DNA of 64,000 bases from CAVPMW01 sp963706515 (GTDB taxonomy: Bacteria; Chloroflexota; Anaerolineae; Anaerolineales; UBA4823): NCBI GenBank assembly GCA_963706515.1, contig CAVPMW010000015.1, positions 226,036 to 290,035 of the forward strand, read 5' to 3'. The position numbers and the translations under genes were made by a program. How positions within the stretch are numbered: position 1 is the first letter of the stretch; the number at the start of each line of letters is the position of its first letter. Shown here piece by piece: positions 1 to 8,822 of this stretch. Under the pieces are notes generated by a model, which was given only the letters and a program-made list of their open reading frames with translations, made no database searches and had not been told where the DNA came from.

Positions 1-647
1 CTGCGTGTCTCGTTGGTCAGCGCAGCGTGCAATGAGAGAAAATCAGCTGAGGTTATCACTTCCTCCAGGCTCGTGAACCTGACTCCCGGCAAACCGGCTT
101 GATCCGCAGGAACATACGGGTCAAAAACCAGCACATCCATATCGAATCCTAGGGCGCGTTTTGCCACCCCGCGACCGATGCGCCCGTATCCGACCAATCC
201 CAACCTCTTGTTCCACAGCTCGCTCCCGGTGTAGCGTCCCCATTTTTCCTGCCGCAGAGCAAGGTCGGCGATCGGGATCTGGCGGGCGATCGCGATCATC
301 AAGCCAATCGCCAGGTCTGCGACTGCCTGGTCGTTTGCACCCGGGCAATTCGCGATCACAATGCCGAGCTTCGCCGCGGCTGGCAGGTCTACGTGGTCAA
401 CGCCAACACCGTGCATGCTGATCACTTTCAGGCGCGGCGCGCTCTCCAAAACATGAGCTGTCACAGGTACGACCCCAACGATCGCGCCGTCGATATCTGC
501 CAGCAGCTCGATCAGGCGCTCTTCGCTCATCTCGCCTTTCATATCGGCTTTGACGACCTCGCAGCCCGCCTCAGCCAGCACGTCCCAGGGTTTCGAAGAT
601 GTGCTGCCGAAAGAACGCGTCGCGACCAGTACCCGGTATGCAGGCAT
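1..647 (-). CDS. D-2-hydroxyacid dehydrogenase, phosphoglycerate dehydrogenase-like (3' end beyond window)
   Basis: Predicted NAD-dependent oxidoreductase that interconverts a 2-hydroxyacid and a 2-oxoacid. The 215 visible residues contain the N-terminal substrate lobe (SMHGVGVDHVD near 78-88) and the start of the Rossmann lobe, with the dinucleotide loop GYGRIGRG at 153-160 and FDPY at 175-178. The acidic residue there is typical of NAD specificity. The catalytic Arg, Glu and His lie beyond base 1. The ATG at 647 gives MPAYRVLVATRSFG and lies 10 bp after the stop of the decarboxylase-like gene, so it is the last visible gene of the leftward iclR operon. It is one of three related dehydrogenases in the window (also at 5679 and 7852). 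The substrate cannot be read from the sequence. Confidence 0.9.
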   Translation of the reverse strand, partial: MPAYRVLVATRSFGSTSSKPWDVLAEAGCEVVKADMKGEMSEERLIELLADIDGAIVGVVPVTAHVLESAPRLKVISMHGVGVDHVDLPAAAKLGIVIANCPGANDQAVADLAIGLMIAIARQIPIADLALRQEKWGRYTGSELWNKRLGLVGYGRIGRGVAKRALGFDMDVLVFDPYVPADQAGLPGVRFTSLEEVITSADFLSLHAALTNETR

Positions 648-657
648 CGCTATCCGC

Positions 658-1389
658 CTATTTATAATCGTAGACCACTTTACCCAGGGGCAGGTAGAGA
701 TCGCCCTGACCGAAAAAGCCGCCGAGGATGCGCTTTGGCTCCAGCAGGTAGGTCGGATCGATCTCGGAGCGTTCGTAAACCACCGACCCGCGTCCACCGA
801 AGAATTTCCCTTCTTGAGCGGTGAATTCGCCGGGGGTAAGGATCAGCTCCCGGATCGGCGTTCCCCCTTCCTCTGCACTGGGGATGTACTTTAGTGAAAA
901 TACCCCGCCCGTGCTCCAGGGAATCTCATCCATCTTGGCAATGTATTCCGGTACTACCAGCGCTTTGAGGATCTGGTGCCCCAGGCGGTTCACCTGGCCG
1001 CGGACTGCCTCCTGCTCATGATAGAGCCCAATCTCAGCCAGCTTCTTCTGATATCCCCAAATTTCTCTGCCTGCGGTGAGGGGCAGCGGTGTGTTTACGT
1101 ATAAGAACGGCTCGTAGTCGCCTTCGATATCCTTGTACTTGACCTGCACATAAATTGCCATCTCGGCAAAGCTGCCTTGCGTCGTTCCCAGCTCGAACTC
1201 TGAGATCCAGGTAATCACCTTGTTGGTGCGCGCCTCTAATGGCTCAGGGATCACGCGCTTCACATTCTCGATGTCGGTTTCATAAACCACCAGCTGGATG
1301 CGCATGTCCTTCCATACCAGGGGTGGGCTTCCATATAATGGTGAAACCACCGGATTGGTGTAGCCCCATTCATTTACTTTCAAACTCAT
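658..1389 (-). CDS. Acetoacetate decarboxylase-like protein
   Basis: A 243-residue protein of the acetoacetate decarboxylase (ADC) superfamily. Clostridial ADC forms a Schiff base through Lys115, tuned by Lys116. Here the motif WGYQKKLAEI places K115 and K116 at exactly those positions, so Schiff-base chemistry is plausible. The superfamily also contains aldolases, dehydratases and hydrolases acting on 2-oxoacids, and the context of sugar-acid and aldehyde genes fits such a role as well as true acetoacetate decarboxylation. The length is normal for the family (about 245). It lies 44 bp after the aldehyde dehydrogenase stop and 10 bp before the next gene, so it is probably co-transcribed. Confidence 0.88.
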   Translation of the reverse strand: MSLKVNEWGYTNPVVSPLYGSPPLVWKDMRIQLVVYETDIENVKRVIPEPLEARTNKVITWISEFELGTTQGSFAEMAIYVQVKYKDIEGDYEPFLYVNTPLPLTAGREIWGYQKKLAEIGLYHEQEAVRGQVNRLGHQILKALVVPEYIAKMDEIPWSTGGVFSLKYIPSAEEGGTPIRELILTPGEFTAQEGKFFGGRGSVVYERSEIDPTYLLEPKRILGGFFGQGDLYLPLGKVVYDYK

Positions 1390-1433
1390 TGAACTCCTCC
1401 TTCCTGATCCAAGCCATCGCTCGATTTTTCCGG

Positions 1434-2884
1434 TCAGCCCAGCTCCAACAGGATGTGCTTCACCTGAGAGTATTCTTCAATGCCAAAGTGAGATAGCTCC
1501 AGGCCGATGCCGCTTTGTTTCCACGCCGGGTAGGGCGCATACAGCGAGTCGGGGCTGACCGTGTTGATCGCTACCGACCCAGATTCAACCCTCTCGCTGA
1601 ACTTGAAAGCCGTCGCCAGGTCGCGGGTATAAGCGTAGGTAACCAGGCCGTATTGGGTGCTGTTAGCCAGCTCGACTGCTTCGTCGAGACCGGTGAAAGT
1701 GTCGATGCCAACGATCGGTCCGAACGACTCTTCGTGCATTACCAGCATATCCCTGGTAACCTGGGTCAAGACTGCCGGCTCGTAGAAATATCCCTGGCGC
1801 AGCGCAGGATCCTCCGGGCGCTTACCGCCGTAGAGCAGCCTGGCCCCTTTGCGCAGCGCATCGTCCACGTGAGCCTGGGTGCGCAGCACACCGTCGGCAT
1901 CGATCATCGGCCCGAGGTCGACGTTTGGATTGGCGAGGCCATCTCCGATCGTCAGCAGCGCAGTCTGATCGACGAATCGCCGGATATATTCTTCGGCAAT
2001 ATCTTTTTCTACATAGATGCGGTTGACGGCATTGCAAATCTGTCCCATATTGCGGAAAGAGCGCTTCACCCCGTCAGCAACTGCCCGGTCCAGGTCAGCA
2101 TCCTTGAAAACCACCATGGGAGTATGCCCGCCCAGCTCGAGCAGCAGCTTTTTCAAATCCGGCGCAGCGGCAGCCATCAGAAATTTTCCGGTCTCGGTCG
2201 AACCGGTGAAAGCGATCATGCGGGTGATTGGGTTGGAGAGCAGCTCTTCGCCGACCTGGCCCGAAGGTCCGCTGATCACATTCACTGCACCAGGCGGCAG
2301 GCCCGACTCGCCGACGAGCGCGGCAACCATCCCGCACGCCAAAGGCGCCAGCGCCGGGGGTTTGACCACTACCGTGCAGCCCGCTGCCAGGGCTGGCGCC
2401 AGTTTCCAGGCCATCAATGTCACAGGATAGTTCCAGGGTGCGATCGCCGCAACCACCCCCACCGGCTGGCGGATCACCAGGCTGCGCGAGGTCGCAGATT
2501 TGCTCGGGGCAACCTCACCGTAGACCCGGCGAGCTTCCTCCGCATAGTATTCGAGTGTATCGATTGCGCCCTTGATCTCTTTTCGGGCGTCTCCCAGCGG
2601 CTTGCCATGCTCCATCGTCAAAATGCGCGCCAGCTCTTCCTGACAGCCAGCGACCGCCGCCGCCCCCTTTTTAATGCTTTGACGCGCTCGTCGGGCGTCG
2701 TCTTTCGCCATACCTGAAACGCTTTCTCCGCCGCTTCCAGGGCGCGCTTCGTCTCACTTCTCCCGGCTTTCGCCGCTCGCCCCATTGGCTGGGCGGTCAC
2801 CGGATTGATTACATCGAAAGTCTCGCCCGAGTCAGAAGGTACCCATTGACCGTCAATAAATAGTTCCTGGTTGATCAGTTCCAT
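1434..2884 (-). CDS. NAD(P)-dependent aldehyde dehydrogenase (one frameshift)
   Basis: Oxidises an aldehyde to its carboxylic acid; the gabD/aldehyde dehydrogenase superfamily is clear. Visible motifs are PWNYP, FTGSTETGK (cofactor loop), LELGGHTP (general-base Glu) and NMGQICNAVNR with the catalytic Cys. The gene starts MELINQELFIDGQW and breaks near 2670, in an A5/G5 run on the coding strand. One missing A restores ERVKALKKGAAAV and gives a 483-residue protein of normal length. All catalytic residues lie after the break, so a real frameshift would destroy function. A sequencing indel is more likely given many similar breaks nearby. It follows iclR by 18 bp and precedes the ADC-like gene. 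The specific aldehyde is unknown. Confidence 0.9.
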
Positions 2885-2902
2885 AATTCTTTCTCCGTGG
2901 GG

Positions 2903-3688
2903 TTAGCTTACAGGTAATTCGTTCAGCTGTTGAACTTTAACCATACCGCCCAGGCGTTCAGTCAACGCCTGGGCAGTATTTATCGCCAATGCAGCCAGTT
3001 GCGCGTCCCTCTCGGGGGTCATGGTCAGCGACCAGCCGCTGATGCTGATTGCGGCGATGGTCTTGCCGGTGTAATCTCGCACGGGCACAGCCACACAGCG
3101 GATGCCATCCTCATTCTCGGAATTATCGATGGCATAGCCGCGCTCCCGGACCGCGCGCAGGTGATCATAGAGCGCCTCCGGGCTGCCAATCGTATTTGAG
3201 GTGTAGCGCTTGAGGCCCTTCTCTTGCACATAAAGCGCCCATTGCTCTTCATCTAAATCTGCGAGCAGCGCTTTTCCCAGACCTGTCGAATGGGCTGGCA
3301 TCCGGTTGCCTACGCGCGAAGACATTTTCACCGGCTGCAGACCGTCGATTTTATCCACATATACCACTTCGAGCTTGTCCAGGATCGCCAGGTGGACGGT
3401 TTCGCGGGTCTCGCTAACCAGCTTCTCTAAATAGGGTCTGGCCAGAACGCGGTAGTCCAGGTTGTCCAGGAAGCGCGAAGCCAGCCAGATGATTTTTGAG
3501 CCCAGAGCATAGCGCCCCGATTCGGGGTCTTGTTCGGCGTAACCTAAATTGCATAAGGTGGCAAGGAAGCGGTAGACCGTGCTTTTATTCATGCCGAGGG
3601 CACTGCTGATTACCCCCAGCTCTTTGGAGCCTTCGGCCGCGGCAAGATATTCCAGGATCGCGAAGGCTTTGGCTACCGAGTAGTTCAT
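2903..3688 (-). CDS. IclR-family transcriptional regulator
   Basis: A 261-residue DNA-binding regulator with an N-terminal winged helix-turn-helix (VAKAFAILEYLA, then GMNKSTVYRFLATL) and the C-terminal IclR ligand-binding domain (HLAILDKLEVVYVDKI, PAHSTGLGKALLA, GIRCVAVPV). I chose the ATG at 3688 (MNYSVAKAF). The longer open frame up to 3796 would begin upstream of the predicted transcription start of its own promoter (3776-3804) and has no family match. IclR proteins often bind organic or sugar acids and control divergent catabolic operons. This position, between a leftward and a large rightward catabolic operon, fits that role. It is the first gene of the leftward operon and probably autoregulated, because its -35 box lies inside the repeated operator-like hexamers. 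Confidence 0.93.
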   Translation of the reverse strand: MNYSVAKAFAILEYLAAAEGSKELGVISSALGMNKSTVYRFLATLCNLGYAEQDPESGRYALGSKIIWLASRFLDNLDYRVLARPYLEKLVSETRETVHLAILDKLEVVYVDKIDGLQPVKMSSRVGNRMPAHSTGLGKALLADLDEEQWALYVQEKGLKRYTSNTIGSPEALYDHLRAVRERGYAIDNSENEDGIRCVAVPVRDYTGKTIAAISISGWSLTMTPERDAQLAALAINTAQALTERLGGMVKVQQLNELPVS

Positions 3689-3775
3689 CACCGGGGTAAC
3701 TTTCCAGGGCTTGAGGGGCGAGGTGTCCACTGAGTAATCGTTTTTCTTTTTGAAATATCGTTTCGGATATAGAAG

Positions 3776-3804
3776 ACTATAGCATAATCGTATCATGTTG
3801 TCAA
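3776..3804 (-). promoter_or_regulatory. Sigma-70-type promoter of the iclR operon
   Basis: Read on the minus strand, a consensus -35 TTGACA (complement of 3799-3804) is followed after exactly 17 bp by TATAGT (complement of 3776-3781). Transcription would begin near 3769, about 80 bp upstream of the chosen iclR ATG. The -35 hexamer is itself one of the tandem operator-like units at 3791-3821, which suggests autorepression. Confidence 0.75.
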
Positions 3805-3821
3805 TATATCATCTTGTCATT
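3791..3821. promoter_or_regulatory. Tandem operator-like hexamers (TRTCAT every 8 bp)
   Basis: Four hexamers of the form T(A/G)TCA(T/A) follow one another on an 8-bp period: TATCAT, TGTCAA, TATCAT, TGTCAT. A further pair occurs at 3920-3934, and a related string lies on the other strand upstream of the gntR gene near 15961-15974. The position over the -35 box of iclR suggests a binding site for IclR. This is inference from position and repetition only. Confidence 0.55.
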
Positions 3822-3880
3822 ACCAGTTGATCTATTTGTCACCCGGAATTTGGATAAAATACATATCCTTTCAGGATACC

Positions 3881-3909
3881 TTGATTCAGGGATGGAAATA
3901 ATATATAAT
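3881..3909 (+). promoter_or_regulatory. Sigma-70-type promoter of the rightward catabolic operon
   Basis: TTGATT at 3881-3886 and a perfect TATAAT at 3904-3909 are separated by 17 bp. Transcription would start near 3916, giving a leader of about 77 bases before the cupin gene at 3993. The operator-like pair at 3920-3934 lies just downstream of that start, a classic repressing position. Confidence 0.75.
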
Positions 3910-3919
3910 GGAGACGGCT

Positions 3920-3934
3920 TATCATCCTGTCATT
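3920..3934. promoter_or_regulatory. Second operator-like copy downstream of the rightward promoter
   Basis: TATCATCCTGTCATT matches the 3807-3821 copy at 14 of 15 positions, and the match extends into a shared TACCAG. Together with 3791-3821 it brackets the divergent promoters. The remaining part of the 304-bp gap 3689-3992 (3822-3880 and 3935-3992) holds no other feature I can recognise apart from the leader of the cupin gene. Confidence 0.5.
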
Positions 3935-3992
3935 ACCAGAAGACCAGAAAGCTTCACTTATCCACTTGTTACAGCAGACCAAGGAGCATTAG

Positions 3993-4382
3993 ATGGACAC
4001 AATAAAAGGGGAGCTCATCCAGGCCACTCAGCTCCAGGCAGAAACTGGCGGCAGCTCTTTCGCCGCCCTGCTCCGCCAGGAGGGAGATGAAATCCGCCGG
4101 GACGTTTTCATGCTGCTCAACCCTCAGGATAGCGCCTCGGGCAAAATCCAATCCGGGATAACCATTGTCTATCCCGGCTGCCGTACGAAGGGTCACGCCC
4201 ATCCGGACCGGGAAGAGGTGTATCTCATCCTGGAAGGGCGAGGCATCATGGAAGCCGACGGTCAATCCTGGGATGTTGCTCCAGGGGATGCTTTCTATGT
4301 CACTCCCGGCCCGTTCCATACAACCAAGAACCCCTACGATTTTCCCTTGAAATTTTTCTGGATCACGATCCAGATCAATTGA
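3993..4382 (+). CDS. Cupin-domain protein
   Basis: A single-domain 129-residue cupin. The first cupin motif is clear at about residues 60-82 (PGCRTKGHAHPDREEVYLIL, with the metal-ligand pattern HxH then E), and the second has PGDAFYVTPGPFH. It probably binds a divalent metal. Small cupins of this type act as sugar isomerases or epimerases, or as sensor-like accessory proteins, in sugar-acid operons; the sequence does not say which. It is the first gene of the rightward operon, 121 bp ahead of the PfkB kinase. The ATG gives MDTIKGELIQ, with a weak purine-rich stretch upstream. Confidence 0.85.
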   Translation: MDTIKGELIQATQLQAETGGSSFAALLRQEGDEIRRDVFMLLNPQDSASGKIQSGITIVYPGCRTKGHAHPDREEVYLILEGRGIMEADGQSWDVAPGDAFYVTPGPFHTTKNPYDFPLKFFWITIQIN

Positions 4383-4515
4383 CGGGCGGCATTGAGCGCC
4401 CTCAGCAGATATACTTTCTTCGCATTGGATAAGAAGGCATGCTAGGAGATAAGTTCAACCTCCCCATTGCCGCCAAATAAAATACGCTGACAGACCAGAT
4501 AAAGTGCGGAGCGCA

Positions 4516-5658
4516 ATGAAGATCAATATCGTTAAAGATGATTTGACCCAATTTATGGAGCGCGAGCCCGCCTTCGTTACATTCGGCGAGACTATGATCC
4601 GCGACACGCCCGCGGACATGCAGCGCGCCGAACGCACGCGCCAGATCGATATCTCGTTATCCGGCAGCGAGCACATCTTATGTGTAGGACTTGCCCGCCT
4701 GGGGATCCCGTGCAGGTATATCACTCGCACCCCCGATAACCCCTATGGCTGGATGCTGCGCAACGTCAGCCGGGAGCAGGGCGTCGATACCAGCTTCTTC
4801 GTTTGGGCGCCTAAGAGCGAGCTGATGGGACGTTACATCTACGAGCTCGGGCGAACGCCTCGCCGCTCGACTGCCTGGTATCAGCGCAAGTATTCTGCCG
4901 CCAGCAGGCTGGGCGCAGGCATGGTGGATTGGGGGGCAGCTCTCAAGGGCGCGCGCTTATTCCACGCCTCGGGCATTAATTTTGGCCTGGCTGCCCACTC
5001 CGGATATGAGAAGAATTACAATTTAGAGGCTTTTGAAGAGGCCATTGCTGCAAAACCCGAGGGCTGCCGGGTTGGAATGGATTTCAACTATCGCGGCACC
5101 CTGTGGAGCGTGGATGAATGCAAGAAAGTGATGACCCCCATCATCGTCCGCAATGTTGACTGGTTCATTACAACGATTGAGGATATGGCCAAGCTCTATG
5201 AGATGGACTGCGGGAAATACAGCGCCGAAGCCATCAACCGCGGCGACATCGGCATTCTTAGCGACGCCGATTTAAAAGCCTTTACCGAGGAAGTCCAGGA
5301 GCGGTTCAAGCTCTCGGTCGTCGGCGTAACGATCCGCTATCCCGATTCGTTCGAAGAGCACCGTTGGGAAAGCGTTGCCCTGGATGCTCACGGGAATTTT
5401 TTCCGCTCTCCCGCGATTAAACCGGTGGTCCTCTGGGACCGTATCGGCGGCGGAGATACCTGGAACAGCGGGTTCTATTACGGCCTCCTGACCGAGGGCG
5501 ATAGCGCCTGCGGCATTGAAAAAGGTATCCTCGTGGGAGATGCCATCACCCGCTTGAAGCAAACGATGATGTTCGACCTGGGCATTGTGACGAAAGAAGA
5601 AGTCCAGGCGCTCATCGAAGCCGATATTTCCGGCGGCGGGAAGCGCGAATCTCGCTAG
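4516..5658 (+). CDS. PfkB-family carbohydrate kinase (2-keto-3-deoxygluconate kinase-like)
   Basis: Predicted ATP-dependent phosphorylation of a sugar or sugar acid. The N-terminal signature FVTFGETMIRDTP and the C-terminal PfkB signature DRIGGGDTWNSGFYYG are both present; the Asp of GGD is the catalytic base. The 380-residue length is slightly longer than KdgK (about 310-340) because of insertions in the lid region. The ATG at 4516 (MKINIVKDDL) is chosen over a GTG at 4504, because a GGAG lies just upstream and the extra residues have no family match. It lies in the rightward operon 20 bp before a 2-hydroxyacid dehydrogenase. The natural substrate is not determinable here. Confidence 0.85.
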   Translation: MKINIVKDDLTQFMEREPAFVTFGETMIRDTPADMQRAERTRQIDISLSGSEHILCVGLARLGIPCRYITRTPDNPYGWMLRNVSREQGVDTSFFVWAPKSELMGRYIYELGRTPRRSTAWYQRKYSAASRLGAGMVDWGAALKGARLFHASGINFGLAAHSGYEKNYNLEAFEEAIAAKPEGCRVGMDFNYRGTLWSVDECKKVMTPIIVRNVDWFITTIEDMAKLYEMDCGKYSAEAINRGDIGILSDADLKAFTEEVQERFKLSVVGVTIRYPDSFEEHRWESVALDAHGNFFRSPAIKPVVLWDRIGGGDTWNSGFYYGLLTEGDSACGIEKGILVGDAITRLKQTMMFDLGIVTKEEVQALIEADISGGGKRESR

Positions 5659-5678
5659 GTCCGCAGAAGAGGCGTCAC

Positions 5679-6678
5679 GTGCCCGAGTTCAGATACAAGC
5701 TGCTGATGGATACCCTGGATTGGGATTCCATCGAGATCGAAAAGAGCATCCTGGAACGTGTTGGCTGCCAGGTTATCCCCTTGCAGTTTTCCAACGACGA
5801 AGAGCTTATAGCCGCCATCCGCGACGCGGACAGCGCTCCTACCCCGCTATGTCAACCTCCAACGCCGCCATATTGAAGCCCTGACCCGCTGTAAGATCAT
5901 CGCCCGCAGTGGGATCGGCGTCGACATCGTCGATGTGCCAGCTGCTACCCAGCACGGCATCTGGGTTACCAATGTGCCCGATTATTGCGCGGAAGAAGTC
6001 GCCGACCATGCAGTAGCTCTTATCCTGGCGTGCTCGCGCAAGCTCTTGCAGTATCGCCAGGGCGTGGCGGATGGGCTTTGGAACTGGCAGGTGGGACGCT
6101 CAATTATTCGTCTTAGCCAGGCGACCTTCGGTCTGATCGGTTTTGGCAAGATCGGTCGCTTGATCTGGCAGCGCATGCAAGCCTTTGGCTGCCGTGGCCT
6201 GGTATATGACCCCTACCTCTCCGCTGAGACCATCCTCAGCCACGGCGCCGCCGCGGTCGGTCTGGATGAGCTCGTCCAGGCTGCAGATATTATCCACATC
6301 CAGTCTCCGCTGACACCCGAGACGTATCACCTGATCGGCGAGCGGCAGCTCAGCCTGCTGAAGCCCGGGGCAATCCTCACGAACACAGCCCGCGGGCCAA
6401 TCATCGATGAAGTCGCGCTGCTCGCCGCCCTGCGCGCCGGTAGGATTGGCGGCGCTGGATTGGATGACCTGGAGGAAGAGCCAGCCAAAATCAGGGGCTG
6501 GCAGCCGACCAATCCCATGGTCCACCTGCCCAACGTGATCGTTACCCCGCACACCGCCTGGTATTCTGAACAGGCAGCCGAAGAAGTAAAGCGGATCTCA
6601 GCCAGTGAGGTCGCCCGGGTATTATCCGGATTAAAACCCCTCTATCCCGTAAACAATCCTGAAAAGGGAGAAAACTAA
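5679..6678 (+). CDS. D-2-hydroxyacid dehydrogenase (one frameshift)
   Basis: NAD(P)-dependent 2-hydroxyacid/2-oxoacid oxidoreductase of about 332 residues. The start MPEFRYKLLMDTLDW reads normally to about 5830. One extra base near 5831-5840 then shifts the frame, and reading continues as LPRYVNLQRRHIEALTRCK without loss. The nucleotide loop is GFGKIGRL. The catalytic Arg lies in NTARGPIIDE, Glu in DDLEEEP and His in TPHTAWYSEQ. The gene ends with TAA directly abutting the ATG of the Fe-alcohol dehydrogenase, so translation is probably coupled. It is divergent from its relatives at 1 and 7852, which suggests a different substrate rather than recent duplication. Confidence 0.88.
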
Positions 6679-7833
6679 ATGACTGCTCCATATTCTTTCT
6701 ATATATCTACCCAAATCATCTATGGCAAAGACAGCCTCCAGCAGCTCGGTGAGGTGGCGCGCAAATTGAAAGTCGACAAAGCCCAGGTGATCACTGACCC
6801 GGGCGTCGCAGGCTCGGGTGTATTGGACCAGGTGCTGGCTCAGCTTAATAAAGCAGAGATCGGCTCCGTCGTTTTCGATTCAGTCGAGGTCAACCCAACG
6901 GTAGGGACTGTGGACAAGGCGGCTGGAGAGTATAAAGCGGCGGGCTGCAACGGTGTGATTGCCCTGGGAGGTGGAAGCCCGCTGGACGCCGGCAAGGGTG
7001 TGGGTGTTTTAGCCACAAATCCAGGCGGCGCTGCGGACTATCTCGGAGTTGATAAGGTCAAGCAGCCCTCGGCTCCGGTGATCGCCATACCGACCACCGC
7101 GGGGACCGCGGCAGAGATCACCGACGTGACCGTGCTCAGCGATCCGGTGAAGAAAGCCAAGCTGGGGCTGCGCAGCGCTTACGTCGCACCGCGAGTTGCC
7201 TTATTAGACCCGCTTCTGACCTTGGGATTGCCGGCGGTACCCACCCGCGATTCCGGTTTGGATGCGCTCACCCACGCCATCGAATCGTTTATCTGCGTCA
7301 ACGCCTGGGCTGCCAGCGATGCCCTGGTTTTAAAAGCCATCGAGCTTATCGGTCGTTATCTGCGCCGCGCGGTCTATACAGGCAAAGACGTAGAGGCGCG
7401 AGATGGCATGCTTACCGCCAGCTTATTAGCTGGCATGGCATTCCATAACACCAAGCTGACTCTGGTACACGCCATCACCGGGCCTCTAGGCGGCGCTTTC
7501 AACCTGCCGCATGGGGCGATCAATGCCATCATCCTGCCGCACGCCATGGAATTCATGCTGCCCGGGGCAATTGACAAGTACGCCCAAATTGCAGCAGCCC
7601 TGGGCGAGCGCGTGGAACGGCTCTCCAAGCGAGCTGCTGCAGAAAAAGCGGTAGCCGCAGTTAAACAGCTTTCGCAGGATGTAGGCCTGCCTTCCGGTCT
7701 CGCCTGTTTTGGTCTCTCTGAGTCAGACCTGACCCCACTGGCGCAAACGATCGCCGGGAGCTTCATGGTGCCGCTCGCACCTCGGGTCGCCAGCGCCGAG
7801 GATGTATTGGCGGTCTGCCGGGCATCTTTGTAA
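6679..7833 (+). CDS. Iron-containing alcohol dehydrogenase
   Basis: A 384-residue group III (Fe-type) alcohol dehydrogenase interconverting a primary alcohol and an aldehyde with NAD(H). The cofactor motif GGGSPLDAGK is at 97-106. The four metal ligands predicted from the FucO family are D195 and H199 (LDALTHAIES), H264 and H278 (LPHGAINAIILPH). It directly abuts the preceding dehydrogenase and precedes another. In this operon it could feed an aldehyde to the aldehyde:ferredoxin oxidoreductase, or remove it. The substrate is unknown. Confidence 0.93.
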   Translation: MTAPYSFYISTQIIYGKDSLQQLGEVARKLKVDKAQVITDPGVAGSGVLDQVLAQLNKAEIGSVVFDSVEVNPTVGTVDKAAGEYKAAGCNGVIALGGGSPLDAGKGVGVLATNPGGAADYLGVDKVKQPSAPVIAIPTTAGTAAEITDVTVLSDPVKKAKLGLRSAYVAPRVALLDPLLTLGLPAVPTRDSGLDALTHAIESFICVNAWAASDALVLKAIELIGRYLRRAVYTGKDVEARDGMLTASLLAGMAFHNTKLTLVHAITGPLGGAFNLPHGAINAIILPHAMEFMLPGAIDKYAQIAAALGERVERLSKRAAAEKAVAAVKQLSQDVGLPSGLACFGLSESDLTPLAQTIAGSFMVPLAPRVASAEDVLAVCRASL

Positions 7834-7851
7834 TTTTGGATGGTATTCGCT

Positions 7852-8799
7852 ATGAAACCTTACCGCATACTGCTCTACGAAGACATGCATCCCAGCGGGA
7901 AAGATTTGCTGGCTGAAAAAGCCGAGATCGTCCTGGCGGAAAGTTTGGACGAAGAGGCTTTGATCGGGCAAGTCAAAGACGTCGACGCGATTATCATCCG
8001 TGCCAACGGGAAAGTCACCGCCCGCCTGATGGACGCTGCACCCCGGCTGAAGGTCGTCGGGCGGCATGGGGTGGGCGTGGAGGCGATCGATCTGGCAGCC
8101 GCTAAAGCCAGGGGGATCGTGGTTTGCAATACACCCAACGCCAACGTAGAATCCGTTGCCGAGCAGGCAGTGGGATTCATGCTCGTTCTATCCAAGCAAA
8201 TCTTGCGCGCCGATAAAGCCCTGCGCCAGGGTCGCTGGGAGGTGCGCTACGAGTATATCGGGCAAGAGCTGCTGGGGCGTACCCTTGGACTGGTGGGCAT
8301 GGGCCGCATCGGCAGCCGGGTGGCGGAGATTTGTCACTTTGGCTTTAACATGCCGGTGATCTATTACGATGTGCTCGATTATCCCCAATTGGAAGAAAAA
8401 TTGGCTGCCAGAAAAGTCACTTTAGCTGAGCTGCTCCTGGAAGCGGACTATATCTCCGTTCATGTGCCGCTGCTGCCGAGCACTTCTGGGATGCTGGGAA
8501 GAGAGCAGTTCGCCAGGATGAAGCCGGGCGCGATCGTGATCAATACCTCGCGCGGACCCGTGCTGGACGAGGCAGCCCTGGTCGAGGCGCTGCAGAGCGG
8601 GCATCTGGGCGGTGCCGGGTTGGATGTATACGCGGTCGAGCCCACTCCGCCGGATAATCCCCTCTTCCAGCTCGAAAATGTCGTCCTTTCGCCGCACATG
8701 GCTGCCCACACCGACGACGCGCTCAAAGCAATGTCGATGATCACTGAAGATGTCTTGCGCGTCCTCGAGGGTCAAGAACCGCTCTACCGGGTTGCATAG
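7852..8799 (+). CDS. D-3-phosphoglycerate dehydrogenase-like 2-hydroxyacid dehydrogenase
   Basis: A 315-residue NAD-dependent 2-hydroxyacid dehydrogenase without the C-terminal ACT domain of classical SerA. The nucleotide loop is GMGRIGSRV. The catalytic Arg is in NTSRGPVLDE, the Glu in DVYAVEPTPP and the His in LSPHMAAHT. The ATG at 7852 (MKPYRILLYED) is preferred over the one at 7840, since the GGATGG just before it looks like a ribosome-binding site also used before the gamma-subunit gene at 12964. It resembles the gene at 1-647 more than the one at 5679. It lies 23 bp ahead of the aldehyde:ferredoxin oxidoreductase. Confidence 0.92.
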   Translation: MKPYRILLYEDMHPSGKDLLAEKAEIVLAESLDEEALIGQVKDVDAIIIRANGKVTARLMDAAPRLKVVGRHGVGVEAIDLAAAKARGIVVCNTPNANVESVAEQAVGFMLVLSKQILRADKALRQGRWEVRYEYIGQELLGRTLGLVGMGRIGSRVAEICHFGFNMPVIYYDVLDYPQLEEKLAARKVTLAELLLEADYISVHVPLLPSTSGMLGREQFARMKPGAIVINTSRGPVLDEAALVEALQSGHLGGAGLDVYAVEPTPPDNPLFQLENVVLSPHMAAHTDDALKAMSMITEDVLRVLEGQEPLYRVA

Positions 8800-8822
8800 C
8801 TTATTGTAGATAGGAGTCGTAA

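Noticed and set aside
1515..2717. 400-codon open frame on the plus strand opposite the aldehyde dehydrogenase
   Set aside because: Antisense shadow of a conserved gene; no family motif and a composition typical of reverse-frame reading.
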